A stretch of 64,000 nucleotides of DNA from a virus. The notes below the pieces were generated by a model. The model saw nothing but the letters and a program-made list of their open reading frames with translations. It was not told the origin of the DNA and ran no database searches. A program made the position numbers and the translations under genes. This document shows, piece after piece, positions 18,427 through 28,745 of this stretch. How positions within the stretch are numbered: the first letter of the stretch is position 1; each line of letters begins with the position of its first letter. Location: IMG/VR virus record IMGVR_UViG_3300009108_000751, positions 62,001-126,000 of that record, one strand, 5' to 3'.

Positions 18427-21400
18427 TTGGCAGATTTTACCAAATTCTTTGTTAACTCAAAGACAGGAAAGATCGAAACGATCGGCGCTACAAAGATCAG
18501 CGTCATTGATTTCCGTGCCGCTACGGCCCGAGTCGGTTCTGGTGAACTGCCGGGAACTGATACAAGCTTTTTCTCTTCCGGGTCTATTAATGCCAAGTCT
18601 AACAGCAAGTTCGGAATCAGTACTTTCGGCGGGGATCTTGTAACATCCGGAGCCATATTTTCTGAGCTTGGCTTAAGTGGATCTTTGACAAGATTAACGG
18701 ATGGTACTAGCTATCTTATAGCGGGAACTAATATAACCATTAGCTCTTCGTCCAACGGGTCAGTTACTATTACGGGAATAGCACAAGATAGCGAAGTTCT
18801 GGTAAAGGAAGAGCTTAGCACAGACTCCGGCGCCACCACGACGACGTACGCTCTAACAAATACTCCGAATGATGCCGCGGCAATGGCTGTTTATGTCAAC
18901 GGCATACTGAGGCTTTCTGGATCTGCCAATGATTACACTTATGCCCAGGCGTCTAATCAAGTAATTTTCAATCCCTCGCCACCATCTGGAAGCATCATAC
19001 AGGCAATTTTTACGACTGGATCCTCTGGAGGCGGCGAGGGATCTTCAAACGTCTGGTCACGGTCTTCAAATAGTGCTTACCTGACAACTACATCTGATCT
19101 AGTAGGGATAGGTACGTCTTCTCCCGAGGCCAAGCTAGAAGTCTCAAATGCTGTAGATCCCAATAATGATCTTAACGATCCTACAGATTATCAGGCTGTG
19201 CTTAGGCATGGTAGCACGACAACTAACAAAAGTGTTGGTATCGGATTTGTTGTAGACACTGCAGCTGATAATATTGGCGCCGCGATAATTCATAACAGGG
19301 ATGGAAACTACTCACAGGGTAACCTCCAGTTCTACACTAAGAATTCTACAGCAGACGGCGCTGACCCTGCACTGGCACTGACCATAACTAACGACCAAAA
19401 GGTGGGTATTGGGACTGCATCACCCGGTGCAAAAATAGAAGTTCAAGTTTCTAATTCTGATAATACAGGCGGGGTCTTTGTTAACAGTGATGAGACGGGT
19501 GGCTACTACGCGCTCGAGGTTGATGCAGAATCCACTTCTAACCCTGCTGCCTATATTCATGGGTATGGAACTCATCTTGAACAGGACATTTCATCTGGTT
19601 ATGGTTTAAAAGTATCTAGAAATATAGCCGAAGGGGGATCAAATCCGCTGGTTAATATTCACGATGATAATGCCAACAATACGCAGACAACTCTAAAAGT
19701 AACGCAAGATGGCACAGGGGACCTCGTTAATTTTCTAACAGGTTCCACAGAGGTCGTGACTATCGACAACACTGGTCAATTAGGTGTCGGCACTTCATCG
19801 CCTAATGAGAAGATTACGATAGAAGGCGCGATATCTTTTGACGAGTTAGCTTCATCTCCTGGGGCAACTTCTGGATATGGGAAAGTTTTTGTAAAGAGTT
19901 CGGATAGTAAGCTCTACTTTAAAAATGATTCGGGGACAGAGTTTGATTTAACTGCAGCCGCCACCAGCGGGGCACCCACAGATGCCCAGTATGTTGTGCT
20001 TAGTTCAAATGGAGCATTGACCGCTGAAAGGGTTCTGACAGCAGGAAATGGAATTGCCCTAGTAGATAGTGGCTCAGGTGCAAACCTTACAATCTCACAA
20101 AGTATCAACACAGATGATTTCGCATTTGCATCAAATGAGCTTCATTTAGCGACGCAGGTTTTGAAATCCGCGTCTACAGATTCAGGTACTGCAGACGGAG
20201 CAAGCCATACGTTGACTTTCGCAGGCGGCGAAGGCATAGACACATCTGCAGCAGGCTCTACAGTAACAATCTCAGGTGAGAATGCCTCTACTTCTAACAA
20301 GGGCGTCGCATCATTTACAGCTGCAGACTTTACGGTCATCGGCGGCAATGTCAGCCTAGGTGACAATGTCTTGAAGCAGGTAGAAACAGACTCAGGAACT
20401 GCCACAGCGTCATCTCATAAGATCGATATTGCAGGTGGTACCGGGATAAAAACATCAGCGACAGGTGACACAGTAACTCTTGCAATCAATGACAGCGTAG
20501 TAGCTACGCTCTCAGGCTCTGCATTTACGGGCGGTGTCAAGATATCTGATAATCTCAGAGTTACAGGTACAGGTTCTTTTGACACAGGCCTCTCTGGCTC
20601 ACTGACAAGGCTCACGGATGGTTCGTCGTATCTCATAGCTGGAAGCAATATTACTATCACTTCTGCCTCAAATGGCTCTGTTACGATCGCAGGGAATGCA
20701 GGTGACATCACCGCTGTTACTGCCGGAACAGGACTAACTGGCGGGGGTTCATCTGGCGATGTAACTCTTGCGATTGATGACTCTGTAGTAGCTACAATCT
20801 CCGGAGCAAACTTTACAGGTAATGTAGGAGTTACGGGATCTATTAGATCAACCCTTGGTTATTCTGGATCTCTAACAAACCTCCTAGATGGAACTTCTTA
20901 TCTTGCTGCAGGAGCTGGAATCTCGATCTCATCTTCTTCCAATGGGCAAATTGTAATCACGAATGACGGCACTGTTGGCGATATTACTTCTGTAACTGCC
21001 GGCACTGGCCTCACGGGAGGAGGCAGTTCAGGTGATGTAACTCTCAATATCGACGATTCTGTAGTAGCTACGATCTCAGGCTCTGCATTCACCGGCGGTG
21101 TCAAGATATCTGACAACCTTCGAGTCACGGGAACAGGCTCTTTTGACACGGGAATATCGGGATCACTTACCCGTCTCACTGATGGAACCTCCTATCTTGT
21201 AGCGGGTACCAATGTCACAATAACCTCTGCCTCAAACGGCCAGATCACAATTGCTTCATCTGGAGGTGGAAGCGGTACTAGCTTCTTCACATCTCCTGCA
21301 GCGGGAAAGATCAACACCACGGGATCTGCGGTCTTTGCTGGCGGTCAACTAGGAACATCTTACGTTGCAACAACTGTCGGAAGCGATGTCTTCTTCTTCG

Positions 21401-24400
21401 TGAGTGGAGCCATCGACAGTAAAGGCACTGCAATAACAGGGTCAGCAGTCTTCGGCGGTGATCTTTTAGTAAGCGGAAATATCAATGCGCCTAGGGGGAT
21501 GTCAGGATCACTAACTCGCCTTACTGACGGGACATCTTACTTGGCTGCCGGGTCAAACATAACTATTACTTCTTCTTCCAACGGCCAAGTAACCATCGCT
21601 TCCTCTGGGGGTGGAGGCGGGTCCATAACAGTAAAAGAGAACGATGGTGATCCTTCTGTATCTGGTGTAACTACGATCTCATTTGATAATGCGATTGTTA
21701 CAGATGAGGGCAGTAACACAGTCGTGATATCAGGAACCATTGGTACGCCAGAAGATGGAACCTATGAAGACGGTTTATTTACTACGTTTACTAACAAGAC
21801 CTACACGGGCGTTGCAATCGATAAGATTAACGAGGTGCTTAAAGAGCTGGCACCAAGCCCAGCACCTAACCTGGATGATGTCAACTCTTTCAATACAGGC
21901 GATGCAGTTTACTTATCTTTTGGTAGCTCGAATTCCATAAGCGGCTATACTAACGTTGGGTCTTCTGCTGGCGTGGGTTCTGCAGTAGATGTTAACGGAT
22001 TGTACCAGGCTGCAACAAGTAGCAACAACATAAGGACGGCGGCCTACAATCTTACCCAAAGCATGTCAGGTGTCTTAAATGACGACATCGCCGCTGGGTT
22101 CTCTGGTGCAACGCTCAATTATGTCTCACAAAGCTTCGGAAGCGGTGAGCAGGGCTATGTTCACTTAGAGTTAAATGGAACCGTAATCGCAACAGCAAGT
22201 CTATCCGGCACTACGGGCCTTACAACCCGAGGAATCGATCCGCCAGGATCCGGATCAGGAACTTACTTGAATACTAACGGGTCTGGGCTTACCAACTTAT
22301 CTATCACAGGATCGGCTGTCAAAGAGGACGGAACAGACTTTACGTTCTTCCAGCACCGAACCGGAAGATTCTTGATAGCAGCAGATAGTCAGCGAAATGG
22401 CTGGAACTATGCACGGGTCATTCATTATGCTGATGGGGCCACGTCTACAACCAACTATATTGAGTGGGTAAATGATTCTAATTCCGACGCATTAGCTGCT
22501 TCTTCCAATTCTCTCACGCCGCAGCTTTCGGGGAGCCGCCATCTCTCAGGAGTAGAATACTACATCTCTGGAAACGTCAGCTACAAAGTCGCGGTTTCAA
22601 ATGCGTACAGAAACGTCTATGATAATACAGCAATCTCTTTTGAGACGCACAACTGCTCGATTGCCTCACAAGCGAAGCCCACTATTGGCGCCGGCGAAGA
22701 TCACACAAAAGTTCTCCACCTGACAGGGGCAGGTAGCATCACATCAACGACGATGCTTACAAGCTCAGTAACAGCGGGTGTTAATGTTACTCATCCCTTT
22801 AAGGCGAACTTATCAGATGCCGGGAATACAGTAACTGATGGAATCTTGCTCTTCAGTCTTTCAGGAAGCTCTACCTCACAGAGAGAGAAGTTCCAAGAAG
22901 AGACTTACCGCGTAATATCAGGTACATACGCTAATCAGGCAGCTGTAACTAATGCTTCTAATGTGTGGGACTCTGAAGTATTTATGACTGCTAGTAACGG
23001 TGGACACACCGATGGTCTGCAATTCTTTTCTTCGTCACTTCTTTCTCCTACGAATACGCTTTTAAGCGGAGATTTCCGAAATACTGCGGACGGTGGAAGC
23101 ATCCAGTATGCTCCTGCAGGAAACCCAAACTATTCAGGTGTCTCAGGTCAGCGCACTTTCTATCGTCATTTCAAGAATGAGACTGGATCAACACAGTATA
23201 CCGCAAAGATAGCAGTCAGCGGCAGCGGAACTATAGTAGGCCCTTCAACATCTCTAAATTCTTCAAGGTTGAGAATATTCTTAAAAATGGCGTCAGGGTC
23301 AATTGGCTCTACAGGGTGGATGGATCTTTCTTCTGCCTTTAGTTTTGGGAGCTATGAAGATAATGATGGATGCCTTGATGGATCATTTGACAGCTCTTTA
23401 AATGCTAACAATAACGCTAACTTTGGAATACAGGGAATTGCAAATAACGAATATTTGCTAATGAGGGTGGAGGCTGATGAAGCCTGGACCGGGAATATAA
23501 GTGAGATCGAAGTAACATTCGGTGCTGGGACAGGTACAACAGAGTCAGCACCCACGCTTTCAAGGCTCGACTCAGAGGAAGTGGGCGTAACATCCAAGCT
23601 TTCATTTGGATCATCAAAGGCAATATCGGGGTATACCAGTGTTGCAGCTTCGGCAGGACTTGCATCTGCTGTTGATGTTAATGGAACTTACCAGGTCGCG
23701 ACCAGCAGTAATAATTTCCGGCTAGGTACTTTTGACGGAACTAACATCTTTGAAGGAGATCTCAATCCGCAAGTCGCAGCAGATAGTCCCAATTATGTTG
23801 CAAATTCTTTTGATCAGGCAGGGACAGGATCCCTTAGGCTTGAAGTTAATGGGAGCACAGTCCACACACTTTACCTTACAGGATCGACAGGAACCGGAAG
23901 CCCCGGATCTGGAACCGCCGTTCTAACCGGAAGTAATGGATCTGGATTTATCAACGTAAGCACTTTCTCACCTGCAGAATTTAGCAACGGTGTCAAAGAT
24001 TACACTAAACTTTACAGAACTGCAAAATATCGTGTTGGAACAAGCGACCAGAGAAATGGATGGAACTACGCCAGAGTCGTCCACACAGTAACTGGGTCAG
24101 ATAGAGAAACAACTTATGTTGAGTGGGTTAACGACAATGATAGCAATGCCCTTAGTATAAGCAGTGCTTCAATGGGTAATTTTGGAGGAACTAGTCCGTA
24201 TTATCAAAGTGGCATCGCATACTTTGTCAATTGCACTTCTTCAATAAGATATCAGTCTGATAACGGATACAAGAACGTGTACTCGGCTTTGTCAACAGCT
24301 GTAACAACACCGACTGAAACTAATCTCACTATCAACAGCATTATGATAACAGGTTCGGGCGTCACCAACCAGATCGACTCTGGGGACAATTCTACTCTTG

Positions 24401-25305
24401 CATCCCTTGAAACAGGCGTTTCAAACTCTGAAACCTTGCCAATTTTTGTCACGCACTCGATATCATTCAGCCGAAGTGAATCTCTCCCGGGACCGTATGG
24501 ATCAACCGCGTACTCTGTCACAGGAACTGTTAGAGTCAAGCATCCGCTAAAGAGCGATATCACTAGCTCTGGGCTAGCCAAGGGGGTCTTCTTAGTATTT
24601 ACAAGCTCCAACACTTCTGATTTAAATAATAACGAGTATTTCACCAGCGAGAAGTACAGGATCAAGTCAGGCACATACAGCACACAAAATTCAGTTATTG
24701 CAGATTCAGCTGAGTGGCAACCTTCTGCTTCAATGAACAACGGTTCTGATCTAGGCCATTACGCGGGAATGCTTGTGTACAACGATCAGATAATATCACC
24801 GATTTCTGGGGTTCTTGGAGGAGACTACAGATCTTCCGATGATGGTGGATCTCTACAGGCCCCAGAGGGTAATCCAAACTATAGCTCGTTAGGAATAAGC
24901 CACAGAGAATATGAGAGATACTTTAAAAATAATACTACTTCTGATACACCCCAAATTACTATAACCCTTTACGGAGATGCAACTCTGGTAGGAAGATCAG
25001 GGGCGAACTCAGGAAGCTTAGGTGCAAATAAAAACATTCATTGTGATGTCAAGATACCGAGCAAGACAGGTTATTTAGATCTAGCAAAGCCCTCACCAGG
25101 TGCAGGTCCTGTAGCTGATGGTGATGGCGGGCTTAGTGGAGACTTGGATGCTACCGTTGATGGGTCAGGAGCTTCAAATCTTTGCACCTTTAATGGGCAA
25201 ACCCTTGATGGGACGGCGTCAACGCCACAATATGTTATAATAAGAGTAGTCTCAGATAAAGACTTTACAGGGACTGTGACTCGAATTCAAGTTGCGTATA
25301 CCTAG
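18427..25305 (+). CDS. Giant repeat-built tail fibre protein (2292 residues)
   Basis: The gene starts at a TTG about eight bases after GAGGG. The N-terminal half has five copies of a module SGSLTxLxDGTSYL...SNG (near residues 82, 721, 811, 909 and 1024), three VGIGT-type motifs (VGIGTSSPEAKLEV, VGIGTASPGAKIEV, LGVGTSSPNEKITI) and glycine-rich linkers with GTGLTGGGSSGDVTL. These are typical of trimeric beta-fibre shafts. The C-terminal half is a tandem duplication of a domain of about 560 residues (from L1163 and from L1725), each with RNGWNYARV and YxEWVND segments. No S74 chaperone domain is visible. Receptor binding by the duplicated C-terminal domains is an inference. It lies two bases short of overlapping nothing: the next gene starts nine bases later. 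Confidence 0.7.
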   Translation: MADFTKFFVNSKTGKIETIGATKISVIDFRAATARVGSGELPGTDTSFFSSGSINAKSNSKFGISTFGGDLVTSGAIFSELGLSGSLTRLTDGTSYLIAGTNITISSSSNGSVTITGIAQDSEVLVKEELSTDSGATTTTYALTNTPNDAAAMAVYVNGILRLSGSANDYTYAQASNQVIFNPSPPSGSIIQAIFTTGSSGGGEGSSNVWSRSSNSAYLTTTSDLVGIGTSSPEAKLEVSNAVDPNNDLNDPTDYQAVLRHGSTTTNKSVGIGFVVDTAADNIGAAIIHNRDGNYSQGNLQFYTKNSTADGADPALALTITNDQKVGIGTASPGAKIEVQVSNSDNTGGVFVNSDETGGYYALEVDAESTSNPAAYIHGYGTHLEQDISSGYGLKVSRNIAEGGSNPLVNIHDDNANNTQTTLKVTQDGTGDLVNFLTGSTEVVTIDNTGQLGVGTSSPNEKITIEGAISFDELASSPGATSGYGKVFVKSSDSKLYFKNDSGTEFDLTAAATSGAPTDAQYVVLSSNGALTAERVLTAGNGIALVDSGSGANLTISQSINTDDFAFASNELHLATQVLKSASTDSGTADGASHTLTFAGGEGIDTSAAGSTVTISGENASTSNKGVASFTAADFTVIGGNVSLGDNVLKQVETDSGTATASSHKIDIAGGTGIKTSATGDTVTLAINDSVVATLSGSAFTGGVKISDNLRVTGTGSFDTGLSGSLTRLTDGSSYLIAGSNITITSASNGSVTIAGNAGDITAVTAGTGLTGGGSSGDVTLAIDDSVVATISGANFTGNVGVTGSIRSTLGYSGSLTNLLDGTSYLAAGAGISISSSSNGQIVITNDGTVGDITSVTAGTGLTGGGSSGDVTLNIDDSVVATISGSAFTGGVKISDNLRVTGTGSFDTGISGSLTRLTDGTSYLVAGTNVTITSASNGQITIASSGGGSGTSFFTSPAAGKINTTGSAVFAGGQLGTSYVATTVGSDVFFFVSGAIDSKGTAITGSAVFGGDLLVSGNINAPRGMSGSLTRLTDGTSYLAAGSNITITSSSNGQVTIASSGGGGGSITVKENDGDPSVSGVTTISFDNAIVTDEGSNTVVISGTIGTPEDGTYEDGLFTTFTNKTYTGVAIDKINEVLKELAPSPAPNLDDVNSFNTGDAVYLSFGSSNSISGYTNVGSSAGVGSAVDVNGLYQAATSSNNIRTAAYNLTQSMSGVLNDDIAAGFSGATLNYVSQSFGSGEQGYVHLELNGTVIATASLSGTTGLTTRGIDPPGSGSGTYLNTNGSGLTNLSITGSAVKEDGTDFTFFQHRTGRFLIAADSQRNGWNYARVIHYADGATSTTNYIEWVNDSNSDALAASSNSLTPQLSGSRHLSGVEYYISGNVSYKVAVSNAYRNVYDNTAISFETHNCSIASQAKPTIGAGEDHTKVLHLTGAGSITSTTMLTSSVTAGVNVTHPFKANLSDAGNTVTDGILLFSLSGSSTSQREKFQEETYRVISGTYANQAAVTNASNVWDSEVFMTASNGGHTDGLQFFSSSLLSPTNTLLSGDFRNTADGGSIQYAPAGNPNYSGVSGQRTFYRHFKNETGSTQYTAKIAVSGSGTIVGPSTSLNSSRLRIFLKMASGSIGSTGWMDLSSAFSFGSYEDNDGCLDGSFDSSLNANNNANFGIQGIANNEYLLMRVEADEAWTGNISEIEVTFGAGTGTTESAPTLSRLDSEEVGVTSKLSFGSSKAISGYTSVAASAGLASAVDVNGTYQVATSSNNFRLGTFDGTNIFEGDLNPQVAADSPNYVANSFDQAGTGSLRLEVNGSTVHTLYLTGSTGTGSPGSGTAVLTGSNGSGFINVSTFSPAEFSNGVKDYTKLYRTAKYRVGTSDQRNGWNYARVVHTVTGSDRETTYVEWVNDNDSNALSISSASMGNFGGTSPYYQSGIAYFVNCTSSIRYQSDNGYKNVYSALSTAVTTPTETNLTINSIMITGSGVTNQIDSGDNSTLASLETGVSNSETLPIFVTHSISFSRSESLPGPYGSTAYSVTGTVRVKHPLKSDITSSGLAKGVFLVFTSSNTSDLNNNEYFTSEKYRIKSGTYSTQNSVIADSAEWQPSASMNNGSDLGHYAGMLVYNDQIISPISGVLGGDYRSSDDGGSLQAPEGNPNYSSLGISHREYERYFKNNTTSDTPQITITLYGDATLVGRSGANSGSLGANKNIHCDVKIPSKTGYLDLAKPSPGAGPVADGDGGLSGDLDATVDGSGASNLCTFNGQTLDGTASTPQYVIIRVVSDKDFTGTVTRIQVAYT
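21913..23538 (+). repeat. C-terminal fibre domain, first copy of a tandem duplication
   Basis: This part of the giant fibre gene encodes residues from about 1163. It shares with the following copy the ordered landmarks LSFGSS-ISGYT, RNGWNYARV, YxEWVND, VxHPxK, SGTY, DGGS, GNPNYS and RxYxRxFKN. The period is 1686 bases, or 562 codons. Identity is moderate, so the duplication is old or has diverged under selection. Confidence 0.7.
23599..25302 (+). repeat. C-terminal fibre domain, second copy of a tandem duplication
   Basis: This second copy begins LSFGSSKAISGYT (residue 1725) and keeps the same order of landmarks as the first, including RNGWNYARV and GNPNYS. It has a longer insertion before VKHPLK and ends the protein. 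Differences from the first copy are spread along the whole length and not confined to one patch. Confidence 0.7.
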
Positions 25306-25313
25306 GATATAAG

Positions 25314-28300
25314 ATGGCAGGCAAGACAGACAGAACCGGAGTACAATACGCTTTTAAAAAGCTATCTGGTCGTGCGAATACATCTAATATTAAGTCTGAT
25401 GCGCAAGAAGTCATCGGATCAAATATCCAGGTGGGTACGCAAACTATCTTTGGGCAAGATGTACCAGCCTCTGGATCGAGAATAGATTACCAGATCTACG
25501 GAAGCACTGCAGAGTATGTTGTCTTCACTGTTGCTGTTATTACAGGGACTACGTACGATGCAGATTCTGCGACAGGAGGCGGCGGCGACGGAAGTCAAAG
25601 TGCAGGTCCGCATGGTTACAAGCTTTTCCTTACAGGTAATTATGAAGCCCTGTCAAGTAACCCCAAGAAGGGAAAATCTCCTTTCACAGACGGAAGCCTT
25701 GTTCACGAGTCTCTCGGAAGGCTCCAGCTTATTCCTCCCAACTTCTCGCAAGAATCTCCCAATCCTTACATTCTTAAGATTTATGAAGCTGACTCCGGAA
25801 ATGCAAACGAGATCGGAGATGAGATTCCTCTTCTTGATGAAGTCGACTGGACCTTTGATTACTACAATGGAATCTTATTCTTGCAAGACTATGATTCTGG
25901 GAAAATACCAGCATTCGCCAAGGGATTCATTTATATTGGTGATTATCTATCTGCTTCCATCGGGGGCGGAGGAGGTGGAGGAGACGGAGCAGCATCTTAT
26001 GTCGTGATGTCCGCAACGGGCTCCCTAAGCTCAGAAAGAGTGCTGACAGCGGGCTCAGGCATCAATGTCACTGACGCCGGCGCGGGATCCACAGTAACCC
26101 TGAGTGTACACGACAGCGTTGTCGCGACGATATCCGGGTCGACATTCACAGGAGCCACTAAATTCAATTCTGGGTTATCTGGATCACTCACACGCCTAAC
26201 AGGAGGAACGTCTTATCTCGCTGCGGGCTCCAACGTCACAATAACGTCAGCCTCAAACGGCCAGATTACTATTTCTTCAACAGGCGGCGGAGGTGGAGGA
26301 GATTCTGGGCCAACATTCTTCTCTAGCACCACGAACCGTTCGATCTTTACCACAGGATCTACAGCCTTTGTGGGTGGGCAATCCTCCCCTGCAGCACCAG
26401 ATGCACCCAGTGATATCGGAAACGATGTCTTCTTCTTTGTCAGCGGATCTATAGGTTCTAGGGGCTCAGCTGTAACAGGAAGTGCAGTATTCGGCGGAGA
26501 TCTTACTGTTTCTGGAGCTCTGGCATTAAACCAGGGTGCTGCTGCTGGAAGTCAAGTGTTTGTGACAACTGAAGGGAAAGTTGGTATTGGAACCAGCACT
26601 CCCGCTTACAAGCTTTCCGTGGGCGGAAATATGGAGGTGGGTGAGTACATTTATCATAGAAATGATACCGATACCTACATGAGGCTTGAAGCAGACCAGA
26701 TAACGTTTGCTGCAGGCACCGAAACATTATTAACTCTTCGAGAGCACACGCAGGATATCGTGACTATCGGCGACGGAGGAGATGTTGATTTTCAAGTCAA
26801 GACGAGTAATGACGATAACACGCTTTTTGTTCAAGGTAGCTCTGATAGTGTGGGTATCGGATTAAATGCGCCCGCAACCACTCTGCATGTGAAGGATTCA
26901 AGCCCCGGAATCAGAATACAAAGAGAGGCCCAAACTGAAGACAGTACTTTGGACTTCGCAGGCGCTGCAGGAGTCGTCGGAGCTTCTATTGTAAAGGGTG
27001 CCAATACTAACGACTTAATATTCAACGTCTTTAATGGCTCTACTGTCGAGGAGATGCTGAGACTAGGGGGTCACTATTCAGCAGGCAATAGACAAGTAAT
27101 CTTTCTTTCAGGTTCTACCATGCATGCTGGAGCCATGCAACCAAGACAGGCAGCCGATATCGCATTCTTTGTCTCGGGAGCAGTGGGGTCTCGAGCCACA
27201 TCCACCAAGGGTACATCGGTATTTGGAGGCGATATTGCAGTATCAGGTTCGCTGCACGGCCTAATGGGCCTGAGTGGTTCATTAACTCGCCTTGCTGACG
27301 GCTCGTCTTACTTAGCAGCGGGTTCAAATATAACAATTCTGTCAGCCTCAAACGGCCAGATTACGATATCATCAACCGCCGGAGGCGGAGGTTCCGGGGA
27401 CTCTGCAGCACACTACGTAGTTACCGAAGCTACTGGATCACTTTCAAATTACAAGCTAATTGAGGCGGGAACCGGGATTACGCTCACCACAGGGTCGAAT
27501 AGTCTTACAGTTGCATCTGACCTCTCTTTAATACAAGGGCGAAACAAGAAGAGGTATATTGTCACTGCATCACATCCAGCTGATTCCCCGTTTTCAACGC
27601 CCCAGTCAAACTTCTCTCAGGTTGTTTATGATCCCGACCTTATTGATGTGTACCTTAACGGAATGCTCACTCTATCCGGAACTAGCGCCCAAGTTGACTC
27701 CGCTGCGGTTGACTATACGGTGTTCTCCTCCGGATCGATATCGTTCGCCTTCTCTCTTAACCCCTACGATGTTGTCGATGTTGTTCTATCCCAGCTGAAT
27801 TCTGATTCAACCTCCGGCGGCGACGCGTCGGCTACTTACCTCGTGCTTTCAGCGACAGGATCATTAACCAGCGAACGCGTGTTCACTGCAGGTACAGGCT
27901 TATCAACCACAGACGGTGGAGCAGGAAGTACCTACACAGTCGACGTAGATGATTCAGTAGTCGCAACTCTGACAGGATCAGTCTTTACCGGAGGGGTTAC
28001 CGTCCAAGGAGCACTCACATCATCTTTGGGTGTAGGCACGCTAGCAACAAATTCTTCTACAATACACATCAGTGCCTCAAATGCCCCCTCTAGCGGTTCC
28101 GTCTTGGTAGCTAAATCATCAACAGAAGCTGTATGGCAACAGGCTATTGTTTTCGGAGAACAACCTTCCGGGACAAAGAACGGATCAAACCTGACATTCG
28201 CTTTAGGTAATGCTGTTATCAATAACACAGATCTAATGCTATTTGTAAACGGGCTTCTCCAGCTTTCGGGTTCATCTAACGACTACACCCTGACTGGAAG

Positions 28301-28376
28301 TGAGATAAACTTTAACAGTGGGCTTGCACCCTTTTCAGATGATGTCATCACAGCAATCTACAGGCCAAGCAATTAA
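25314..28376 (+). CDS. Repeat-built tail fibre protein (1020 residues)
   Basis: The ATG at 25314 follows a TAGGA site at a normal distance. The first 230 residues form a separate, non-repetitive attachment domain (DRTGVQYAFKKLSGRANTS, later VDWTFDYYNGILFLQDYD and FIYIGDYLSASI), then a Gly-rich hinge. After that come two copies of the same SGSLTRL module found in the preceding fibre gene (near residues 287 and 652), VGIGTSTPAYKLSV and VGIGLNAPATTLHV motifs, and several SATGSLTSERVFTAGTG segments. The C-terminal 60 residues (LMLFVNGLLQLSGSSNDYTL) look like a short beta cap also seen in the neighbouring fibre proteins. It is probably a fibre that joins or alternates with the 2292-residue fibre. 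Confidence 0.65.
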   Translation: MAGKTDRTGVQYAFKKLSGRANTSNIKSDAQEVIGSNIQVGTQTIFGQDVPASGSRIDYQIYGSTAEYVVFTVAVITGTTYDADSATGGGGDGSQSAGPHGYKLFLTGNYEALSSNPKKGKSPFTDGSLVHESLGRLQLIPPNFSQESPNPYILKIYEADSGNANEIGDEIPLLDEVDWTFDYYNGILFLQDYDSGKIPAFAKGFIYIGDYLSASIGGGGGGGDGAASYVVMSATGSLSSERVLTAGSGINVTDAGAGSTVTLSVHDSVVATISGSTFTGATKFNSGLSGSLTRLTGGTSYLAAGSNVTITSASNGQITISSTGGGGGGDSGPTFFSSTTNRSIFTTGSTAFVGGQSSPAAPDAPSDIGNDVFFFVSGSIGSRGSAVTGSAVFGGDLTVSGALALNQGAAAGSQVFVTTEGKVGIGTSTPAYKLSVGGNMEVGEYIYHRNDTDTYMRLEADQITFAAGTETLLTLREHTQDIVTIGDGGDVDFQVKTSNDDNTLFVQGSSDSVGIGLNAPATTLHVKDSSPGIRIQREAQTEDSTLDFAGAAGVVGASIVKGANTNDLIFNVFNGSTVEEMLRLGGHYSAGNRQVIFLSGSTMHAGAMQPRQAADIAFFVSGAVGSRATSTKGTSVFGGDIAVSGSLHGLMGLSGSLTRLADGSSYLAAGSNITILSASNGQITISSTAGGGGSGDSAAHYVVTEATGSLSNYKLIEAGTGITLTTGSNSLTVASDLSLIQGRNKKRYIVTASHPADSPFSTPQSNFSQVVYDPDLIDVYLNGMLTLSGTSAQVDSAAVDYTVFSSGSISFAFSLNPYDVVDVVLSQLNSDSTSGGDASATYLVLSATGSLTSERVFTAGTGLSTTDGGAGSTYTVDVDDSVVATLTGSVFTGGVTVQGALTSSLGVGTLATNSSTIHISASNAPSSGSVLVAKSSTEAVWQQAIVFGEQPSGTKNGSNLTFALGNAVINNTDLMLFVNGLLQLSGSSNDYTLTGSEINFNSGLAPFSDDVITAIYRPSN

Positions 28377-28476
28377 ACAAGAGATCCGGCAACGTATGAC
28401 ATAGGTAATCTCAGGGCTTCTGATGCTTATTCTCCCATTTTAATACCCACTAAAGATAAAATCTTTGATATTTCTC

Positions 28477-28494
28477 TATAGTTACTACCGTTAG
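28477..28494 (+). promoter_or_regulatory. Candidate late promoter (TATAGTTACTACCGTTAG)
   Basis: This 18-base element matches the one at 57786-57803 at 17 of 18 positions. Both lie in gaps shortly before a start codon (41 bases here, to the TTG at 28518). The first eight bases fit the wider YATA-type motif. The unusually long agreement downstream of the -10 suggests extra sequence constraint, for example at the transcription start. Confidence 0.45.
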
Positions 28495-28517
28495 CGCGAA
28501 AGACCGGAGATCATGCT

Positions 28518-28745
28518 TTGCCAGGACAGATATTTGAGACAACTGATTTGGCCCTGGCTGCCTTCTGCAAGAGCAAAGGGTTAGTCCTGGCAGACCTTCG
28601 AAAGAACGATCGAGGTATCGTGACTTTTATCTTTAAAGATGAAAAAAATCTCTCAAAATCGATGATGATCGCATATTTAAACTCGGATGAGCGGAGCTTC
28701 CATGAGTCGCTGAAGGCACTCAAGAGGCTCGCATCATCGATATGA
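28518..28745 (+). CDS. Small DUF5659-like protein
   Basis: This 75-residue protein starts at a TTG seven bases after a CGGAGA site. The ATG at 28513 is in another frame. The sequence pattern, FETTDLALAAFCKSKG, then a strand with DRGIVTFIFKD and a last helix FHESLKALKRL, resembles my memory of the DUF5659 family of small phage proteins. It has no membrane segment and no catalytic motif. It lies alone between two fibre genes with a candidate promoter 41 bases upstream. The function is unknown. Confidence 0.6.
   Translation: MPGQIFETTDLALAAFCKSKGLVLADLRKNDRGIVTFIFKDEKNLSKSMMIAYLNSDERSFHESLKALKRLASSI

Noticed and set aside
18427-28376. Repeats in the fibre genes as a possible CRISPR or noncoding repeat array
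   Set aside because: The repeats are in frame, degenerate at third positions and encode conserved protein modules, so they are coding.
28451-28466. AAAGAT-AAA-ATCTTT inverted repeat after the 1020-residue fibre gene as a terminator
   Set aside because: The stem is six AT-rich pairs without a T-run, so it is too weak for a rho-independent terminator.
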